The notes under the pieces were generated by a model that was not told where the DNA came from, did not search any database, and saw only the letters and a program-made list of their open reading frames with translations. A program made the position numbers and the translations under genes. A stretch of DNA of 64,000 nucleotides from Rhodospirillales bacterium. Its GTDB lineage: Bacteria > Pseudomonadota > Alphaproteobacteria > Acetobacterales > Acetobacteraceae. The stretch spans positions 21,638-85,637 of the forward strand of contig CANHKG010000001.1 in NCBI GenBank assembly GCA_947460455.1, given 5' to 3'. Shown here one piece after another: positions 8,953 to 18,958 of this stretch (position 1 is the stretch's first letter; every line of letters begins with the position of its first letter).

Positions 8953-10077
8953 ATGTCCGCGCATACCAGCGCAAACATCACGCTCCCCAAGCCGGTTCTG
9001 GGTTACCACCCCGGCACCTTCCTGGAACGCGGCGCTTCAGTGCCGTTCATCACCCCGCAGCTGAATGGCGCGCGGGCGCGGCCGGGTTCGCGCGGCGGGC
9101 TGGAATTCACCGTGCCGAACCCCTCCGGCGGCAAGGGCATCTACATCGTGCCGTGGGAGGGGCTGTTCACCCTGTGCCGGCCCACGGTGCATGATTGCCG
9201 GCTGATCTCCCTGCTTTCCACCCAGCGTGCGGTCACACCCGGCTCGATCCGTGAGGCGGCGCGCGCCATCGCCGCCGAGGGGCTGGCCGGCCGTGCCGCG
9301 CGTGCGGCGGCGGAAGTGGCGATCGCGGCTGACGCGAAGTCGCGCATGGTGGCCAATTTCCAATTGCTGCTGGAGCTTGTTGGCCAGGTGGAGGCGGAAG
9401 AGGGCAAGCCGCTCGCGCGCGCCTCCCCCGCCGACCTGGAAGTGCGTGCCCGCCGCGTGGTGGCGCAGATCGCGCCCGCGCTGGGGCGCAGCAGCGAGCA
9501 GCTGGCCGCCATCCTGGAGGAGATCTCCGGGCTGTTCGCCCCGATCGGCCTGCGCCCGGCCGATGTCGCCGGCAGCGTTGGCCGCACGCTGGCCGGGCTG
9601 GCCACGCTGCGCGACGAGATGGTGGAATGGGCCCGCCAATACCCCGATGAAAGCGGCGGGGATGCCGCGCGGGTGGCCGAATCCGCCGATGTCACCCTTG
9701 TTTGCGCGCGCTCCGTGCTGGCCGACGTGCAATCCCTGCCCGCGAACATGGAGTCGCTGCTGGCCGCCTGGATCGCCGACCCCGCCACGGTGGCCGCGCG
9801 CATCGCCCGGCCGGAATGGCTGCTGGACGGGTGGGAGCGGATCATCCTGCTGTGGCAGACCGCCGAGCGGCTGGGCCGCGCCGTGACCCTGGTCGAGATG
9901 GCCAGCCTGATCCCCGTGCTGCCCAAGGAGGCGGCCGATTGGGCCCGCATCCGGGTGCCTTCCGCCAACGACGCCCCGCGCCGGCGGCTGGTGGCCATGA
10001 TGGAGGATTGGCGCACCGGCATCACGATGCACGACCTGATCGCGCGCAACGAACACCTGCGCGCCGTCTCCCCTTGA
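8953..10077 (+). CDS. Protein of unknown function, first gene of a two-gene unit
   Basis: 374 residues from ATG 8953; an upstream start at 8902 is possible. I do not recognise the family. An N-terminal part of about 85 residues is Gly/Pro-rich with no signal peptide and ends in YIVPWEGLFTL and a CRPTVHDCRLI stretch; the remaining roughly 280 residues are almost all amphipathic helix with several Leu/Ala-rich segments. There are no membrane spans and no clear catalytic motif. It is followed after 23 nt by another large helical protein of unknown function, and the pair is probably co-transcribed. The helical, acidic/Ala-rich make-up suggests a structural or protein-binding role, but that is a guess. 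Confidence 0.8.
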   Translation: MSAHTSANITLPKPVLGYHPGTFLERGASVPFITPQLNGARARPGSRGGLEFTVPNPSGGKGIYIVPWEGLFTLCRPTVHDCRLISLLSTQRAVTPGSIREAARAIAAEGLAGRAARAAAEVAIAADAKSRMVANFQLLLELVGQVEAEEGKPLARASPADLEVRARRVVAQIAPALGRSSEQLAAILEEISGLFAPIGLRPADVAGSVGRTLAGLATLRDEMVEWARQYPDESGGDAARVAESADVTLVCARSVLADVQSLPANMESLLAAWIADPATVAARIARPEWLLDGWERIILLWQTAERLGRAVTLVEMASLIPVLPKEAADWARIRVPSANDAPRRRLVAMMEDWRTGITMHDLIARNEHLRAVSP

Positions 10078-10100
10078 GGACCGAGAGCGGAGAATCCCAG

Positions 10101-11339
10101 ATGTCCCAGCCGACCGGACCTTCCCGCCTCGCCGAAATCAGGGCGCTCAACCGCCATCTTGTTTCCGCCCAGGATGCCAAGATCCTCAAGGTGGTGGCGA
10201 TGGTGGATGCGCTGCCGCACCGCGGCGATGCCGACAACCTGATCGAGCCGCTGCGCGCCCGGCTGGCGCAGCTGCGGCCCGGCCGGCCGCTGGCGGTGGG
10301 GCGGCTGCTGTTCATGCCGCTGGATCCCGTTCTGGTGGCGGCGCCGCAATGGCAGCGCGGGGCGCTGACCGTGCCGCGCACCGTGGTGCCCTGCCTGATC
10401 CGCCAGGTGACGGCGATGGCCCCTGCCCTGATGGCCGAAATCGGCGCCCAGGTGGCTGGCGGGCGCACCGATGACCTTCCGTTGATCCTGCGCGCCGGGC
10501 CGCCGCTATGGGCGCGCGCCGCCGAACTGCTGACCGATTCCCGCCCGCCGGCCGATTGGGTCGATGCCACCGGCCTGCAGCTGGCCGACCATGCCGCGCT
10601 GCGGCGCATGGTGGTCTCCGTGCTGCGCCAGGCCCCGGCCATCGCGCGCCAGGTGCCGCGCAACCCGCCCGACCGGGTCGGCATCGGTGAACTGCTCACC
10701 GAGGCCGCCGCGGAGCCGGAGACGCTGGGCGTGCTGATCAGCGTGATGATGCACTGGATCCCCAGCGCCGCCGCGATGATCCTGTCCATCACCTCCGCCC
10801 ACGCCTCCCCCACCGGCCTGCCCGGCCGCACCGCCACCGAGCGTGCCGTGGAGCACGTGCTGGACACCATCGAGGCCGACCCCGTGGTGGCGCCCGACGG
10901 TGCCCCGGGGCTGGACAAGCTGCGCCGCACCGTGGCGATGCTGGATGAGCTGTCCGAAGGCTCCGCCGACCGCCCGGCGCGCAGCGCGCGCATCACCGCC
11001 ACCCGCGCGCGCATCGACACCACCTGCCGTACTCGCTTCGAAACCTCCCTGCAGGCCCGTGTGCTCGCCCCGCTGGCAGCCCCGCTGCCGCAGCAGGCCG
11101 AGGCGAGCGAGGCGCTGGAGGATGCCGCGCGCGACCTGCGCCGCTTCGAGCAGGTGGCACGCCGCATCAACAATTCCGACGCCTACGACCGCATGCTGCG
11201 CAACACCCGCCCGCTGCTCTCGCCACGCCCCGGCGACGACGCCCAGGCACGGGTGGACCGGCTGCGCCTGGCGGAGATCCTGCTGGGGCCCGAGCAGGCG
11301 CTGCAGATGCTGGTGGAGGCGGAGAAGGAAGTCGCCTAG
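10101..11339 (+). CDS. Protein of unknown function, second gene of a two-gene unit
   Basis: 412 residues, unrecognised. The N-terminus (RLAEIRALNRHLVSAQDAKI) is helical, followed by RPLAVGRLLFMPLDPVLV, which looks like a conserved strand-turn motif, then long Ala/Leu/Arg-rich helices to the end. No signal peptide, membrane span or nucleotide-binding motif is seen. ATG 10101 follows the upstream stop by 23 nt with purine-rich sequence (GAGAGCGGAGAA) as ribosome binding site. Its stop codon overlaps the stop of the convergent small gene. Both proteins are predicted cytosolic and may form a complex; function unknown. Confidence 0.8.
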   Translation: MSQPTGPSRLAEIRALNRHLVSAQDAKILKVVAMVDALPHRGDADNLIEPLRARLAQLRPGRPLAVGRLLFMPLDPVLVAAPQWQRGALTVPRTVVPCLIRQVTAMAPALMAEIGAQVAGGRTDDLPLILRAGPPLWARAAELLTDSRPPADWVDATGLQLADHAALRRMVVSVLRQAPAIARQVPRNPPDRVGIGELLTEAAAEPETLGVLISVMMHWIPSAAAMILSITSAHASPTGLPGRTATERAVEHVLDTIEADPVVAPDGAPGLDKLRRTVAMLDELSEGSADRPARSARITATRARIDTTCRTRFETSLQARVLAPLAAPLPQQAEASEALEDAARDLRRFEQVARRINNSDAYDRMLRNTRPLLSPRPGDDAQARVDRLRLAEILLGPEQALQMLVEAEKEVA

Positions 11340-11629
11340 CGCCTGCCGAGCAGCTCCCGCGCCAGGGCGCGCCATTCCTCGTCCAGCGTGGTCTTCGGCA
11401 TCGCCCGGCCGGCGCGGGCATACCAGTAGCCGGCATTGCCCAGGTCGCCCTCCTTGCGATGCAGGTAGGCGTGCACCGCGGCCCCGATCCGGTCGTCCTG
11501 GTCCTGGGCGCAGCCATGGGCACGGGCCCAATCGCCCTTGCCGTCCCACCACAGCCCCTGCACCGCCAGGGACAGCCCCGGCGGCGGGGCGGCGGCGGTG
11601 AGCGAGGCCTGGAATTCCTCCAGCGTCAT
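11336..11629 (-). CDS. Small conserved-looking hypothetical protein
   Basis: 97 residues with a dense pattern of Trp, Gly, His and Asp: LWWDGKGDWARAH and AYLHRKEGDLGNAGYWYARA. The layout suggests a compact helical-repeat (TPR-like) fold, but I know of no function. The start codon shares a base with the TGA of the upstream racemase-like gene, so it is translated from the same message; its stop overlaps that of the convergent unknown gene. Confidence 0.75.
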   Translation of the reverse strand: MTLEEFQASLTAAAPPPGLSLAVQGLWWDGKGDWARAHGCAQDQDDRIGAAVHAYLHRKEGDLGNAGYWYARAGRAMPKTTLDEEWRALARELLGRR

Positions 11630-12282
11630 CACGCGGCGCCCAGCAGGCGCTTCAGCTTGCGCACGGCGCTGTCCGGCGTGGTCAGTACCGGCTTGCCGGT
11701 GACCTGCGCCACCGCTTCCGCCGCGCGGGCCAGGCTGAACTGCGAGAGCGCGATGGCGTCGCAGTCCTTCAGGGCCGCGGCGGCCAGGGCGGCCAGCCGG
11801 TCGTGCTCCGCCCCGTCGCCGCGATCCAGTGCCGCCAGCGATCCCTCGGCCAGGCACGGCACCAGCGTGATCCCCGGCGCCGCGGCGGCAAATTCCGGCG
11901 GCATGGAGGCCAGGGTGGGCGCGAAGCTGGCCATCAGCCCGATGCGGCCGGTGGGGCCGGCCAGCGCCAGCGCCTCCTCGATCATCGCCTCGTTCGGCTT
12001 CAGCACGGGCATCGGCGCGAGCGCTTCGGCACAGGCCTCGATGCAGGGGCCGAAGGCGGAGCAGGTGAACAGGATGGCATCGGCCCCGGTGTTGGCGGCG
12101 TAGCGCGCCAGCGTCAGGAACCGCTCGGTCATCGCCGGCGTCAGCGCGCCGTCGCGGGCGAGGTCGGCCGAGAGGCTGTCATCCAGCAGGTTGGTGCGCC
12201 GCACCTCGGGCCACAGCCGCGCGAAGGCGGCTTCGATCGGCGGGGGCGAATGGGCGAGGGCGTGGATGAGGGCGATGCGCAT
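11629..12282 (-). CDS. Asp/Glu/hydantoin racemase family protein
   Basis: 217 residues of the aspartate/glutamate racemase superfamily. IRIALIHAL-type first strand, FTCSAFGPCIEA holds the first catalytic cysteine region, and a second segment (IGLMASFAPTLASMPPEF) replaces the usual second CTE/CTG motif, where no cysteine is seen. The second catalytic Cys is therefore uncertain and the protein may be an arylmalonate-decarboxylase- or maleate-isomerase-like member rather than a true racemase. Start at 12282 chosen over an Arg-rich upstream extension. Co-transcribed with the small gene behind it. Confidence 0.75.
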   Translation of the reverse strand: MRIALIHALAHSPPPIEAAFARLWPEVRRTNLLDDSLSADLARDGALTPAMTERFLTLARYAANTGADAILFTCSAFGPCIEACAEALAPMPVLKPNEAMIEEALALAGPTGRIGLMASFAPTLASMPPEFAAAAPGITLVPCLAEGSLAALDRGDGAEHDRLAALAAAALKDCDAIALSQFSLARAAEAVAQVTGKPVLTTPDSAVRKLKRLLGAA

Positions 12283-12368
12283 GGCCGGACGATACTCGCG
12301 GGCCCGCGCCGTGCAAGGTTGAACCGTGGCCCCGCGCATGGCACAGGGGGCCTCTCCATCGGGATGCC

Positions 12369-12950
12369 GTGATGCTCAGGCGCTTCTACGATCGCGTGCT
12401 GGCCCTGGCCGGCAGCCGGCGTGCCCCGGCGTGGCTTGCGGTGATCAGTTTCGCCGAGAGCAGCGTCTTCCCGATCCCGCCCGATGCGCTGCTGATCCCG
12501 ATGTGCCTGGCCCGGCCGCAGCACGCCTGGCGCTTCGCCCTGATCTGCACCGTCAGCTCCGTGCTGGGCGGCGCGCTGGGCTACTACATCGGCTATGCGC
12601 TGTTCGAGGTGCTGGCCCAGCCGATCATCGCGCTTTACCACTACGAGGCGGCGTTCGAGCGCTTCAAGGCCACCTATGCCGAATGGGGGCTGTGGGTGAT
12701 CCTGGTGAAGGGCGCCACGCCGATCCCGTACAAGATCGTCACGATTGCCTCCGGCGCGGCCAGCTTCAACTTCGGCGTGTTCATGCTGGCCAGCATCGCC
12801 ACGCGCGGCCTGCGCTTCTTCCTGGTGGCCGGGCTGCTGCGCCTGTACGGCGAGCCGGTGCGCATCTTCATCGAGCGGCGGCTGACGCTGGTGACCACCC
12901 TGGCGGTGCTGGGCATCGTTGGCGGCTTCGCGCTGCTGAAGCTGCTATGA
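12369..12950 (+). CDS. DedA/YqaA-family (SNARE-associated) membrane protein
   Basis: 193 residues with about four membrane segments. The family core is visible: SFAESSVFPIPPDALLIP (residues 27-44), with acidic and proline residues in the re-entrant loop, GYYIGYALF, and KGATPIPYKIVTIASG, the second re-entrant loop. DedA relatives flip undecaprenyl phosphate or phosphatidylethanolamine and affect proton-motive force and antibiotic tolerance. GTG 12369 and ATG 12372 are adjacent candidate starts. It stands 128 nt before mreB, so a link to envelope growth is plausible. Confidence 0.85.
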   Translation: MMLRRFYDRVLALAGSRRAPAWLAVISFAESSVFPIPPDALLIPMCLARPQHAWRFALICTVSSVLGGALGYYIGYALFEVLAQPIIALYHYEAAFERFKATYAEWGLWVILVKGATPIPYKIVTIASGAASFNFGVFMLASIATRGLRFFLVAGLLRLYGEPVRIFIERRLTLVTTLAVLGIVGGFALLKLL

Positions 12951-13027
12951 TGTGTGCCCATCCCGGCCCCGCGTACCGGGCCGGGGCCACCATGGAAGGC
13001 CTTGCCCCCGGGCACCGGGGGGGCTAA

Positions 13028-14122
<1,095 letters not shown>

Positions 14123-14256
14123 CGAAAAAGAAAGATTCCTCTTTTTCGGAAGAAAGCACGGAAAAACAGAAGCTTCGGCCGTACCCCCCACGCGGCTGGC
14201 GGTACGATCCAGTTCCGCACCGCACGCGCCGAGCAGAAGAAAGTTTTTTTGGTGGG
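14123..14256. repeat. AT-rich bipartite palindromic element, degenerate copy
   Basis: Directly after the mreB stop. GAAAAAG (14124-14130) pairs with CTTTTTC (14141-14147); about 100 nt on comes AAAGTTTTTTTGGTGG (around 14241-14256), which shares its AAAGTTTTTTGGT core with the elements at 36492-36670 and 47120-47230. A short CGTACC/GGTACG inverted repeat lies between the two halves. It may serve as the mreB terminator. The rest of the gap to 14468 holds a DnaA-box sequence and probably the mreC promoter. Confidence 0.5.
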
Positions 14257-14302
14257 CTGCCATGGCCTGTTGTCGGTTGTTTTCTTTCAAGCACTTGCCG
14301 AG

Positions 14303-14311
14303 TTATCCACA
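14303..14311 (+). other. Perfect DnaA-box sequence (TTATCCACA)
   Basis: The exact DnaA consensus 9-mer lies in the mreB-mreC gap, next to a T-rich stretch and a G/T-rich stretch at about 14390-14430. It is a single box, so DnaA-dependent regulation or chance are both more likely than an origin. Confidence 0.35.
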
Positions 14312-14468
14312 GGATTCCGTTTTCGCTGCCGCCGCCAGCAGCCGGCAACAGTTGTGCCGATGGGGCGAATCGGGCTGGAATAGGAAGTTGATTGCTTAAG
14401 TGTTGAAATGTGTCGTGTTGTGTGGTGTCCGCAAGCGGTGATGCGGACCCAGACAGCACGGAGTTGAG

Positions 14469-15332
14469 GTGATCCGGATATCAATGCCGCTGCGACAGGC
14501 CCTTTCCAAGCTGACGCTGCCCATCTTCATGGTGGCGTCCTTCGGCCTGATGCTGCTCGGCAAGGCCGACGCACTGCTGGCCGAACGGGCCCGCATGGCC
14601 GTGGCCGATGCCCTGTCACCGCTGTATGCCGCCCTGGCCGAGCCGCTTTCCGTGGTGCATCGCGGCATCGAGGGGGCGCGCCACCTGGCCACCCTGCACG
14701 AAGAGAATGCCCGCCTGCGCGAGGAAAACGACCGCCTGCGCCGCTGGCAGGCCGTGGCCCTGGCGCTGGATGCGGAGAACACAACGCTGAAGGCGCAGCT
14801 GCGCTGGATCCCCGATCCCGCGCCCAGCTTCCTCACCGCCCGCGTGGTGGCCGATGCCGGCGGCGTCTATGCCCGCGCCGTGCTGCTCTCCCTTGGCCCC
14901 AACCACAGCGTGGCGCGCGGCCAGATCGCGCTCGACGATCGCGGCCTGGTCGGGCGCGTCACGGAACTCGGCGCGCGCAGCGCCCGCGTGCTGCTGCTGA
15001 CCGACATGAACAGCCGCGTGCCCGTCACGCTGGAGAACAGCCGCGGCCGCGCCATCCTGGCCGGCACCAACGGCCCGCGCCCGCGCCTGATGTACTGGGC
15101 CGAAGGCACCCAGCCCGCCGAGGGCGAGCGCGTGGTCACCAGCGCGGAAGCCAACACTTTCCCACCCGGCCTGCCCGTGGGCGTGGTGCGCTACAGCACC
15201 AGCAACGTGCCGGAAGTGGTGCCCTTCGCCCGGCTGGACCGGCTGGAGGTGGTGCGCCTGTTCGATTACGGCCTGAAAGGCGTCATCCCGCCCGAAGCCA
15301 GCGTGGCCCGGCAGTCAGAGCGGCGGCGCTGA
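14469..15332 (+). CDS. mreC: Rod-shape determining protein MreC
   Basis: 287 residues from GTG 14469, which has GGAG five bases upstream; ATG 14484 is the alternative. A single membrane helix (about residues 15-33) is followed by a coiled coil (LHEENARLREENDRLRRW) and the periplasmic double beta-barrel domain with the family phrases GLVGRVTELGARSARVLLL and LPVGVV. MreC is the periplasmic scaffold of the elongasome, linking MreB/MreD to PBP2. mreD begins 11 nt later. Confidence 0.95.
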   Translation: MIRISMPLRQALSKLTLPIFMVASFGLMLLGKADALLAERARMAVADALSPLYAALAEPLSVVHRGIEGARHLATLHEENARLREENDRLRRWQAVALALDAENTTLKAQLRWIPDPAPSFLTARVVADAGGVYARAVLLSLGPNHSVARGQIALDDRGLVGRVTELGARSARVLLLTDMNSRVPVTLENSRGRAILAGTNGPRPRLMYWAEGTQPAEGERVVTSAEANTFPPGLPVGVVRYSTSNVPEVVPFARLDRLEVVRLFDYGLKGVIPPEASVARQSERRR

Positions 15333-15343
15333 GGATAGGCCTG

Positions 15344-15892
15344 ATGGATGACCGCACGCCCGGCATCCGCCCCCGGCAGACCATCGGCCGCCTGCTGGAT
15401 GCCCTCGCCCGCCGCTTCTTCCCCCTGGCTATGACGGTGGCGCTGGTGCTGATCACCGCCGCCCCCTTCCGCCTGCCCGGCCAGGCCGAGCTGCAGAATG
15501 CCGCGGCCCTGGCCTGCGTGTGGTTCTGGTCGGTGTTCCGCCCGCTTTCCATGCCGCCGCCGGCCGTGTTCCTGGTGGGGCTGCTGGCCGATTTGCTGGA
15601 TTTCGCCCCGCCCGGCGTGGGCGTGGTCACCCTGCTGGTGGCCCATGCCGTGGCGCTGCGCTGGCGCCGCGCGATCACCCGCCAGGGCTTCCTGATGATC
15701 TGGCTGGCCTTCGTCACGATGGCCACGGCACTCGCCGCCGTGCAATGGCTGCTCACCTCGCTGCTCACGCTGCGCCTGGTGCCGCTGGGGCCGGCGCTGT
15801 TCCAGGCCATGCTGGCCGCCGGGCTCTACCCCCTGCTCGCCGTGCTGCTCGCCCGCGCCCACCGCACCATCGCCGAGCCGGCCAATGCCTGA
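15344..15892 (+). CDS. mreD: Rod-shape determining protein MreD
   Basis: 182 residues with five to six hydrophobic segments; VFLVGLLADLLDFAPPGVG is the typical MreD core, with the conserved Asp in the middle of a helix. Integral inner-membrane partner of MreC. Identification rests on fold and on its place between mreC and the PBP2 gene; MreD sequences are weakly conserved. Confidence 0.93.
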   Translation: MDDRTPGIRPRQTIGRLLDALARRFFPLAMTVALVLITAAPFRLPGQAELQNAAALACVWFWSVFRPLSMPPPAVFLVGLLADLLDFAPPGVGVVTLLVAHAVALRWRRAITRQGFLMIWLAFVTMATALAAVQWLLTSLLTLRLVPLGPALFQAMLAAGLYPLLAVLLARAHRTIAEPANA

Positions 15893-15916
15893 CCACGCCG
15901 CCCCAGGCCACGGCCC

Positions 15917-17797
15917 ATGAAGCGCGAGGCCCAGCGCAGCGGCGTGTTCACGCGCCGCGCCCTCATCATCGCCGGTGCCCAGGTGGCCGCCATCGGCGGG
16001 CTGGCCGCGCGCCTCTACCAGGTGCAGGTGGAGGAAGGCGCGCGCTACACCACCATGGCCGAAAGCAACCGCATCAGCGCCCGCCTGATCGCGCCCCCGC
16101 GCGGTCGGTTGCTGGACCGCGGCGGCGCCATCCTGGCCGGCAACCGCCTCAACTGGCGCGCCCTGCTGGTGGCCGAGCAGACCGGCGACGTGGCCGCCAC
16201 GCTGGAGAATTTCGGCCGCATCGTGCCGCTGTCCGAAACCGAGCGCGCCCGCATCGAGCGCGAGCTGCGCCGCCACCGCCGCTTCGTGCCGATCATGGTG
16301 CGCGAATTCCTCACCTGGGAGGACATGGCCCGCATCGAGGTCAACGCCCCGGAGCTGCCCGGCATCCTGGTGGATGTCGGCACCACCCGCGAATACCCGC
16401 ACGGCCCCGCCATGGCGCATGTGATCGGCTACGTCGCCCCCCCGGCCGAGGCCGACGTGGCGGAAGACCCGCTGCTGAGCCTGCCCGGCATCCGCGTCGG
16501 CCGCGCCGGCATGGAGCGGGTGCACGACACGGTGCTGCGCGGCCGCGCCGGCGCGGTGCAGCTGGAGGTGAACGCCGTCGGCCGCGTGATCCGCGAGCTG
16601 GACCGGCGCGAGGGCACCCAGGGCCAGGACGTGAACCTGACCATCGATCTCGACCTGCAGAAATCGGTGCTGGAGCGGCTGGGCGACGAAAGCGCCAGCG
16701 CCGTGGTGATGGATGCGCGCAACGGGGAGGTGCTGGCCATGGCCACCAACCCCAGCTTCGATCCCAGCCTGTTCAACTCCGGCGTCTCCCAGGCGCAATG
16801 GGTCGCCTGGACCTCCAACCGCCGCGCCCCCCTCATCAACAAGGCCGTCGCCGGGCTGTATGCCCCGGGCTCCACCTTCAAGATGATCGTGGCGCTGGCT
16901 GGGTTCGAGGCACGGGTGATCACCGTGGGCGAGACGGTGTACTGCCCGGGCTACCTGGATTTCGGCGATCGCCGCTTCCATTGCTGGCGCAAATACGGCC
17001 ACGGCTCGGTGGATATGCGCGCGGCCATCAAGGTCAGCTGCGACTGCTACTTCTATGAGGTCGCCAAGCGCGTCGGCATCGACCGGATCGCCGCCATGTC
17101 CCACCGCTTCGGCCTGGGCACCAAGCTGGACATCGAGCTGCCCGGCGCGCGCGCCGGCCACGTGCCCACCCGCGCCTGGCGCATCGGCCAGGGCAAGGCG
17201 TGGAACATCGGCGACACCATCGTGCACGGCATCGGCCAGGGCTTCTTCCAGCTCACGCCCCTGTCGCTCGCGACCATGACAGCGCGGCTGGCCACCGGCC
17301 GCCAGGTGGAGCCGCACCTCACGCGCGCCATCGGCGGCACCATGCAGCGCGGCTTCCGGCCGGAGGACTGGCCGGCGCTGGGCGTGGCGGAGCGCGGCCT
17401 GCAGGTGATGCGCGATGCGATGTGGGCGGTGGTGAACGAGCAGGGCGGCACCGCGCTCATCGCCCGCCTGCCCGCCGCCCCCGGCAGCACCGCGCCGCCC
17501 GCCCAGATGGCCGGCAAGACCGGCTCCGTCCAGGTCCGCAACGTCACCCGTGAGCAGCGCGAGCGCGGCTTCAAGTCGGAGAACCTGCCCTGGGAATACC
17601 GCCCGCACGCGCTGTTCGTCGGCTACGCCCCGCATGATGCGCCGCGCTATGCGCTGGCCGTGGTGGTGGAGCACGGCAACGCGGGGTCGGAGGCCGCCGC
17701 CCCCATGGCGCGGGACATCATGGCCGCCACCATGGCGCGCGACCCGGTGATCCGCAGCGAACGCCCGCGTGTGGCCGAAGGGGGCCCGCCGCGATGA
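15917..17797 (+). CDS. mrdA: Penicillin-binding protein 2 (elongation transpeptidase)
   Basis: 626 residues: N-terminal membrane anchor (about 12-34), PBP dimerisation domain, then the transpeptidase domain. The active site motifs are S319-T-F-K322 (nucleophile serine and lysine), S374-C-D376 in the position of SxN, and K534-T-G. It cross-links peptidoglycan during cylindrical growth together with RodA. Its last four bases overlap the rodA start (ATGA), so synthesis of the pair is coupled. Confidence 0.96.
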   Translation: MKREAQRSGVFTRRALIIAGAQVAAIGGLAARLYQVQVEEGARYTTMAESNRISARLIAPPRGRLLDRGGAILAGNRLNWRALLVAEQTGDVAATLENFGRIVPLSETERARIERELRRHRRFVPIMVREFLTWEDMARIEVNAPELPGILVDVGTTREYPHGPAMAHVIGYVAPPAEADVAEDPLLSLPGIRVGRAGMERVHDTVLRGRAGAVQLEVNAVGRVIRELDRREGTQGQDVNLTIDLDLQKSVLERLGDESASAVVMDARNGEVLAMATNPSFDPSLFNSGVSQAQWVAWTSNRRAPLINKAVAGLYAPGSTFKMIVALAGFEARVITVGETVYCPGYLDFGDRRFHCWRKYGHGSVDMRAAIKVSCDCYFYEVAKRVGIDRIAAMSHRFGLGTKLDIELPGARAGHVPTRAWRIGQGKAWNIGDTIVHGIGQGFFQLTPLSLATMTARLATGRQVEPHLTRAIGGTMQRGFRPEDWPALGVAERGLQVMRDAMWAVVNEQGGTALIARLPAAPGSTAPPAQMAGKTGSVQVRNVTREQRERGFKSENLPWEYRPHALFVGYAPHDAPRYALAVVVEHGNAGSEAAAPMARDIMAATMARDPVIRSERPRVAEGGPPR

Positions 17798-18945
17798 GCG
17801 TGATGGAACGCCGCCTGATCCGCGACAACTCCTTCGACATCACCAGCAAGCTGTTCCGTATCAGCTGGCTCTATGTGCTGCTGCTCTCGGCGCTGGCCGG
17901 CGTGGGCTACGTGGCGCTCTATTCCGCCGCCGGTGGCGCGCCGGAGCCCTATGCGGCGCGCCACATTTTCCGCTTCGCCGTTGGCCTGGTGCTGATGCTC
18001 AGCATCGCCATGATCGACATCCGCTTCATCCAGAAAATGTCCTGGCTGGCCTGGCTCGGCGGCGTGGTGTTGCTGGTGCTGGTGCTCAAGATGGGCAACG
18101 TCGGCAAGGGCGCGCAGCGCTGGATCGAGCTGGGCGGCATGCAGTGGCAGCCTTCGGAACTGATGAAGCTCTGCCTCGTGCTCGGGCTGGCCTCCTGGTT
18201 CCACCGCGCCAGCTGGGAGAAGATGGGCAACCCGCTGTTCCTGATCCCGCCGCTGATTGCGGTGGCCATCCCGGTCGGGCTGATCCTGAAGCAGCCCAAC
18301 CTCGGCACCGCCGTCATCACCGCCGTGGTGGGCGGCACGGTGTTCCTGGGCGCCGGGCTGCGCTGGTGGAAGGTGGTGCTGGCCGTGGGCGGCGTGGTGG
18401 CCGCCGCGCCGATCGCCTACAGCCACCTGCGCGACTACCAGCGCGCCCGCATCGACACCTTCCTGAACCCCGAGAGCGACCCGCTCGGCGCCGGCTACAA
18501 CATCATCCAGTCCAAGATCGCGCTCGGCTCCGGCGGCATCTGGGGCAAGGGCTACCTGCAGGGCACCCAGGGCCACCTGAACTTCCTGCCGGAAAAACAA
18601 ACCGACTTCATCTTCACCATGCTGGCGGAGGAATTCGGCCTGGTCGGCAGCCTCGCCGTGCTGGGCCTGCTCGCCTGCATCATCCTGGGCGGCATGCTGA
18701 TCGCGCTGCGCTGCCGCCACCAGTATGGAAGGCTGGTGGCGCTGGGCATCAGCATGAACTTCTTCATGTATGTCTTCGTGAACATCGCCATGGTGATGGG
18801 CGCCATCCCCGTGGGCGGCGTGCCGCTGCCGCTGGTGAGCCACGGCGGCTCGGCGATGATCATGGTGATGATCGGCATGGGCGTGCTGATGAGCGTGCAC
18901 GTCCACCGAGACGTGGAGTTCGACGAACGCCAGCGGGATTTGTGA
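17794..18945 (+). CDS. rodA: RodA, SEDS peptidoglycan glycosyltransferase
   Basis: 383 residues with ten hydrophobic segments of the SEDS family. Signature regions include GAQRWIELGGMQWQPSELMK, LPEKQTDFIFTMLAEEFG (loop with the functionally essential acidic residue) and PLPLVSHGGSAM near the end. It polymerises lipid II into glycan strands and works with the PBP2 encoded just upstream, whose stop it overlaps. It ends the mre cluster, 13 nt before a convergent hydrolase gene. Confidence 0.96.
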   Translation: MSVMERRLIRDNSFDITSKLFRISWLYVLLLSALAGVGYVALYSAAGGAPEPYAARHIFRFAVGLVLMLSIAMIDIRFIQKMSWLAWLGGVVLLVLVLKMGNVGKGAQRWIELGGMQWQPSELMKLCLVLGLASWFHRASWEKMGNPLFLIPPLIAVAIPVGLILKQPNLGTAVITAVVGGTVFLGAGLRWWKVVLAVGGVVAAAPIAYSHLRDYQRARIDTFLNPESDPLGAGYNIIQSKIALGSGGIWGKGYLQGTQGHLNFLPEKQTDFIFTMLAEEFGLVGSLAVLGLLACIILGGMLIALRCRHQYGRLVALGISMNFFMYVFVNIAMVMGAIPVGGVPLPLVSHGGSAMIMVMIGMGVLMSVHVHRDVEFDERQRDL

Positions 18946-18958
18946 AGCGCCTCCGCCC

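Noticed and set aside
14303..14311. DnaA box taken as a chromosome origin
   Set aside because: Only one box is present, with no cluster, no adjacent AT-rich unwinding region of convincing size and no origin-linked genes such as hemE or dnaA.
15266..17674. Very long minus-strand open frame over mreD and mrdA
   Set aside because: It is antisense to well-supported genes and consists of His/Gly/Ala/Gln-rich low-complexity sequence typical of GC-rich shadow frames.
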